Positions 61,024 through 64,000 of a DNA stretch of 64,000 nucleotides are shown piece after piece. The notes beneath the pieces are model-generated. The model was not told the origin of the DNA. It made no database searches and was given only the letters and a program-made list of their open reading frames with translations. Position 1 is the stretch's first letter; every line of letters starts with the position of its first letter. The position numbers and the translations under genes are program-made. Origin of the DNA: Streptomyces sp. BHT-5-2 (lineage in GTDB: Bacteria > Actinomycetota > Actinomycetes > Streptomycetales > Streptomycetaceae); assembly GCF_019774615.1 (NCBI RefSeq), contig NZ_CP081497.1, forward strand, positions 2,356,001 to 2,420,000, written 5' to 3'.

Positions 61024-61887
61024 ATGCCCTACCCGCAGCCCATCGAGCCGCCGCACACCCCCGAGGCTCCCCGCACCCGCACCGCGATCCGGCGCCGGCT
61101 GCTGATGTGCCGCCCCAGCCACTTCGACGTGCACTACTCCATCAACCCGTGGATGCACCCCGAGAAGCCCGTGGACGCCGAACTCGCCCTCGCCCAGTGG
61201 GAGACGCTGCGCGCGCTCTACGAGGAGCTCGGGCACACCGTCGAGCTGATCGAGCCGGTCGGCGGCCTGCCCGACATGGTCTTCGCCGCCAACGGCGCCA
61301 CCGTCGTCGACGGCAAGGTGTTCGGCGCCCGCTTCCGCCACGTCGAGCGCACCGCCGAGGGCCCCGCCTACCTGGACTGGTTCCGCGACCAGGGCTACCA
61401 GGAGCTGTGCTGGCCCGAGTACATCAACGAGGGCGAGGGCGACTACCTCCTCGTCGGACGCCGGCTGCTGGCCGGCACCGGGTTCCGCACCGATGTGCGC
61501 TCGCACGCCGAGGCACAGGAGTTCTTCGGCGTCCCGGTCACCGGACTGACCCTGGTCGACCCGGAGTTCTACCACCTGGACACCGCGCTCGCGGTGCTGT
61601 CCGACACCGAGGTCATGTACTACCCGGCCGCCTTCACCCCCGGCAGCCGGGCCGTGCTCCGCGAGCTCTACCCGGACGCGATCCTCGCCACCGACGCGGA
61701 CGCCGCGGTCTTCGGCCTCAACGCCTTCAGCGACGGCCACAACGTCCTGCTGCCGCAGTCCGCCACCCACCTCATCGACGCGCTGCGCGAGCGTGGCTTC
61801 GCACCGCGCGGCGTCGACCTGTCCGAGCTGCTCAAGGCCGGCGGCAGCGTCAAGTGCTGCACGCTCGAACTCCGCGACCGTGCCTGA
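61024..61887 (+). CDS. DDAH/arginine-deiminase-superfamily hydrolase
   Basis: 287 residues. PDMVFAANGA, an EFYHLDTAL with the catalytic His, and GGSVKCCTLEL with Cys278/Cys279 place it in the guanidine-modifying DDAH branch. Such enzymes hydrolyse methylated or N-substituted arginines to citrulline plus an amine, or act as amidinohydrolases. In a hydrazine cluster it may release or shield a guanidine, or process an N-hydroxy- or N-amino-arginine; this is speculative. GGAGGGA precedes the ATG. It overlaps the next gene. Confidence 0.83.
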   Translation: MPYPQPIEPPHTPEAPRTRTAIRRRLLMCRPSHFDVHYSINPWMHPEKPVDAELALAQWETLRALYEELGHTVELIEPVGGLPDMVFAANGATVVDGKVFGARFRHVERTAEGPAYLDWFRDQGYQELCWPEYINEGEGDYLLVGRRLLAGTGFRTDVRSHAEAQEFFGVPVTGLTLVDPEFYHLDTALAVLSDTEVMYYPAAFTPGSRAVLRELYPDAILATDADAAVFGLNAFSDGHNVLLPQSATHLIDALRERGFAPRGVDLSELLKAGGSVKCCTLELRDRA

Positions 61888-62278
61888 GCAGCCCCCACCA
61901 CTCCTGGAGGGCATGTTGATCCACTACGACGGCAGGCGGTTCCGGAAGGTCACGGCCGGCCCCGACGCTCCCATCGCCCACTACCGCCAACAGGGCGACC
62001 TGCTGTGGGGCTCCTCCGCCGGAGGCGACGTCCGACGCGGCTCGCTCACCGGCGTCGCCGCCCCCGACGGCACCCTCACCTTCGCCTACACGATGGTCCT
62101 GACCAGCGGCCGGACCGTCGCCGGGCACTGCGTGAGCGTCCCCGAGGTCCTCCCCGACGGCCGGGTCCGCCTGCACGAGACGTGGGAACGCTACGGGCCC
62201 GACGCCGCCACCGGCACCTCCTGCATCGAAGAACTCGCCGCGACCGACCCCCTCATCGAGCAAGGACCGTCGTCATGA
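61880..62278 (+). CDS. Small lipocalin/avidin-like protein
   Basis: 132 residues from GTG 61880 (overlapping the previous stop); an ATG at 61913 is also possible. HYDGRRFRKVTAGPDAPIAHY, GDLLWGSSAGGDVRRGSLTG and PDGRVRLHETWERYG are a compact beta-barrel pattern seen in actinobacterial proteins often misannotated as N-acetylglutamate synthase. Such barrels bind small ligands or act as isomerases/cyclases. Its position in the operon suggests a role in handling the product. It ends in an ATGA overlap with the binding protein. Confidence 0.6.
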   Translation: MPEQPPPLLEGMLIHYDGRRFRKVTAGPDAPIAHYRQQGDLLWGSSAGGDVRRGSLTGVAAPDGTLTFAYTMVLTSGRTVAGHCVSVPEVLPDGRVRLHETWERYGPDAATGTSCIEELAATDPLIEQGPSS

Positions 62279-64000
62279 CCCAGATACCCCGCAAGGGCGG
62301 CACGATCAGCTGGGCCTGCACGCCCGGCTTCCCACCCGCCGGCATCTTCCCCCTGCTGCCGCCGGGCCGGTTCGGCGCCCGCAGCCTGTACGAGTTCCAG
62401 ATGCTGATGTACCGGCCGCTGTACTGGTACGGCACCAAGGGCGACGCGCAGGTCGACTACGAGCTGAGCATGGCCGAGGCACCCCGGTGGAGCGAGGACG
62501 GGCGCACCGCGACCCTCACCGTCAAGCCCTACAAGTGGTCCAACGGCGAGACCGTGAACGCCGACGGGGTGATGCTCTGGATGCACCTGCTGGAGGCGAA
62601 GAAGGAGGAGTACGGCGGCTATGTGCCCGGCTACTTCCCGGACAACCTGACCGGGTACGAGAAGATCGCCGAGGACCAGGTCCGCTTCACCTTCGACCGG
62701 GCGTACGCGCAGAACTGGGTCCTGATGAACCAGTTCAGCCTCATCACCCCGCTGCCCAAGGCATGGGACCGCACCGCCGAGGGCCCCGCCAACGCCACCG
62801 CCCACAAGGAGGAGGCGTACGCGGTCTACGACTACCTGATGGCCGAGAACGGCGACGTCTACGCGGAGGACAACTCCGCGCGGGCCCGCTGGGCCGACAG
62901 CCCCATCTGGTCGATCGTCAACGGCCCCTGGAGGCTCGCCAGTTACGGGATGGACGGCCTCGTCACCATGGTGCCCAACCCGTCCTACTCCGGGCCCAAC
63001 AAGCCCTACGCCGACGCGTTCCGCCTGGTGCCCACCGAGACCGACGAGGAACAGTACCGGGCGCTCGAGGGCGGCCCCCACGGACCGGACGCCATCCACC
63101 TGGGCTTCCTGCCCTTCGACAAGATCACCGAGCCGGCCGCGGACCCCGTCACCGGAGGCCCCAACCCGCTGGCCGAGCACTACCGGATCGTCCCGCAGAT
63201 CCTCTACGCCATCCACTACTTCCCGTTCAACTTCGCCAACACCACCGTCGCCGGGAAGATCTTCCGGCAGCTGTACTTCCGGCAGGCGCTACAGACCACC
63301 CTGGACCAGGACGGCTCGTTCCAGGAGGTCTACCAGGGCTACGGCTACCCCACCTACGGCCCGGTCCCCGCCCTGCCGGCCACCGAGCTGCGCTCGCCCG
63401 CGCAGAAGTCCAACCCGTTCCCCTTCGACGTGGACCGCGCCCGCCGGATGCTCCAGGACAACGGCTGGGACACCTCGGTCACCCCCGCCGTCTGCGTCGC
63501 CCCCGGCACCGGGCCCGGCCAGGCCGGCGAGGGCATCCCCGCCGGCACCCGGCTGACCATCTCGCTGCGCTACGCCTCCGGGCACGAGAAGACGCTGGCC
63601 CGGGTGATGCGCAAGTTCCGCGACGACGCCGCGCGGGCCGGCATCGAGCTGGTGCTGGAGGAGGTGTACCCCTCGGTCCTGGTCGGCCAGGACACCACCG
63701 GAACCACCAACTGGGAGCTGTCCTGCTGGAACGGCGGCTGGGTCTACGGGCCCAACTTCCACCCGACCGGCGAACTGCTCTACCAGACCGGCGCCGGCTG
63801 CAACTTCGGCAGCTACTCCGACCCGGTCGCCGACGAACTCATCGCCAAGACCGTCACCAGCGACGACCTCGCCGACCTGTACGCCTACCAGGACTACCTC
63901 GCCGAGCAGGTCCCGGTGATCTGGATGCCCAACTTCCCACTGCGGGTCTTCGAGGTGGCCAACCAGCTCAAGGGCGTCGAGCCGATCAACCCGCTCGGCT
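62275..64000 (+). CDS. Family-5 solute-binding protein without signal peptide, cut by window end
   Basis: Open to the window end, at least 575 residues. GGTISWACTPGFPPAG at the N-terminus, EAPRWSEDGRTATLTVKPYKWSNGETVNADGVM, FRQLYFRQALQTTLDQDG and TTNWELSCWNGGW identify an oligopeptide/nickel-type periplasmic binding protein. Unlike normal family members it starts directly with MTQIPRKGG, with no signal peptide or lipobox, and the ATG overlaps the previous stop. It may therefore be cytosolic, perhaps a binding or enzymatic component of the pathway. Permease genes, if present, lie beyond the edge. Confidence 0.82.
   Translation, partial: MTQIPRKGGTISWACTPGFPPAGIFPLLPPGRFGARSLYEFQMLMYRPLYWYGTKGDAQVDYELSMAEAPRWSEDGRTATLTVKPYKWSNGETVNADGVMLWMHLLEAKKEEYGGYVPGYFPDNLTGYEKIAEDQVRFTFDRAYAQNWVLMNQFSLITPLPKAWDRTAEGPANATAHKEEAYAVYDYLMAENGDVYAEDNSARARWADSPIWSIVNGPWRLASYGMDGLVTMVPNPSYSGPNKPYADAFRLVPTETDEEQYRALEGGPHGPDAIHLGFLPFDKITEPAADPVTGGPNPLAEHYRIVPQILYAIHYFPFNFANTTVAGKIFRQLYFRQALQTTLDQDGSFQEVYQGYGYPTYGPVPALPATELRSPAQKSNPFPFDVDRARRMLQDNGWDTSVTPAVCVAPGTGPGQAGEGIPAGTRLTISLRYASGHEKTLARVMRKFRDDAARAGIELVLEEVYPSVLVGQDTTGTTNWELSCWNGGWVYGPNFHPTGELLYQTGAGCNFGSYSDPVADELIAKTVTSDDLADLYAYQDYLAEQVPVIWMPNFPLRVFEVANQLKGVEPINPLG

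Noticed and set aside
58513..61887. A 1124-codon plus-strand frame spanning the MFS and ATP-grasp genes
   Set aside because: Only its last ~288 codons (from 61024) are the real DDAH gene; the rest is an alternate frame of better-supported genes.
1..64000. CRISPR arrays
   Set aside because: No regularly spaced repeats with unique spacers were seen; the only tandem repeat is the heptamer at 41469.

Overview
The window is high-GC actinobacterial DNA, most likely from a Streptomyces chromosome. The signs are strong third-position GC bias, GTG/TTG starts behind GGAGG-type ribosome sites, and typical Streptomyces families (SCO4402-type and DUF6192-type proteins, amidase_6, a secreted S53 protease, initiator tRNA). 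The first ~48 kb is a patchwork of accessory genes, insertion-sequence debris and decayed genes. The last ~15 kb is a compact biosynthetic gene cluster that runs off the right edge.

Region by region. 0-7.3 kb: a Vgb-like beta-propeller, two large proteins with the GNxAV / DUF4157 N-terminal signature of contractile-injection-system cargo, a decayed third DUF4157 copy, and a frameshifted RHS core with an intact C-terminal tip plus putative immunity gene. 7.6-12.6 kb: three cell-wall genes (class A PBP with an altered transpeptidase site, deacetylase-like protein, secreted amidase). 12.7-18.8 kb: GNAT, IS1380 remnant, small secreted proteins, a TetR regulator divergent from a membrane protein with two matching palindromes between them, a RidA protein and a frameshifted DUF6192 gene. 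18.9-33.2 kb: a second propeller, a frameshifted transposase, a second RidA, initiator tRNA-Met, a divergent sigma-like protein, S53 protease, LmbE-type deacetylase and a cutinase-like hydrolase. 33.6-36 kb: a LysE exporter whose end carries a 160-bp MITE with CTAG duplication, itself interrupted by an intact IS630 element. 36-48 kb: PIG-V-type glycosyltransferase, ICMT-type methyltransferase, GNAT, a split borosin RiPP pair (39.8-40.9 kb), MgtC, and a three-gene unit of cis-prenyltransferase, squalene/phytoene-synthase-like enzyme and MMPL exporter.

49.3-64 kb: a divergent cluster. Leftward: an ATP-grasp ligase and an M1 aminopeptidase. Rightward, in one tight transcription unit: a 62-residue exported-looking peptide with two DSGWG repeats, a lysine/ornithine-type N-monooxygenase, a cupin, a stand-alone MetRS-like protein, a glycine-oxidase-like FAD enzyme, an MFS exporter, a second ATP-grasp ligase, a DDAH-family hydrolase, a small lipocalin-like protein and a family-5 solute-binding protein with no signal peptide. 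NMO + cupin + MetRS-like + FAD oxidase is the established hydrazine (N-N bond) toolkit of the Spb38-40 / ForJKL type, here with cupin and MetRS-like domains as separate genes. The inferred product is an N-N-containing amino acid joined to other residues by ATP-grasp chemistry. The peptide, the two ligases, the aminopeptidase and the DDAH protein are what set this locus apart from the hydrazine clusters I know.
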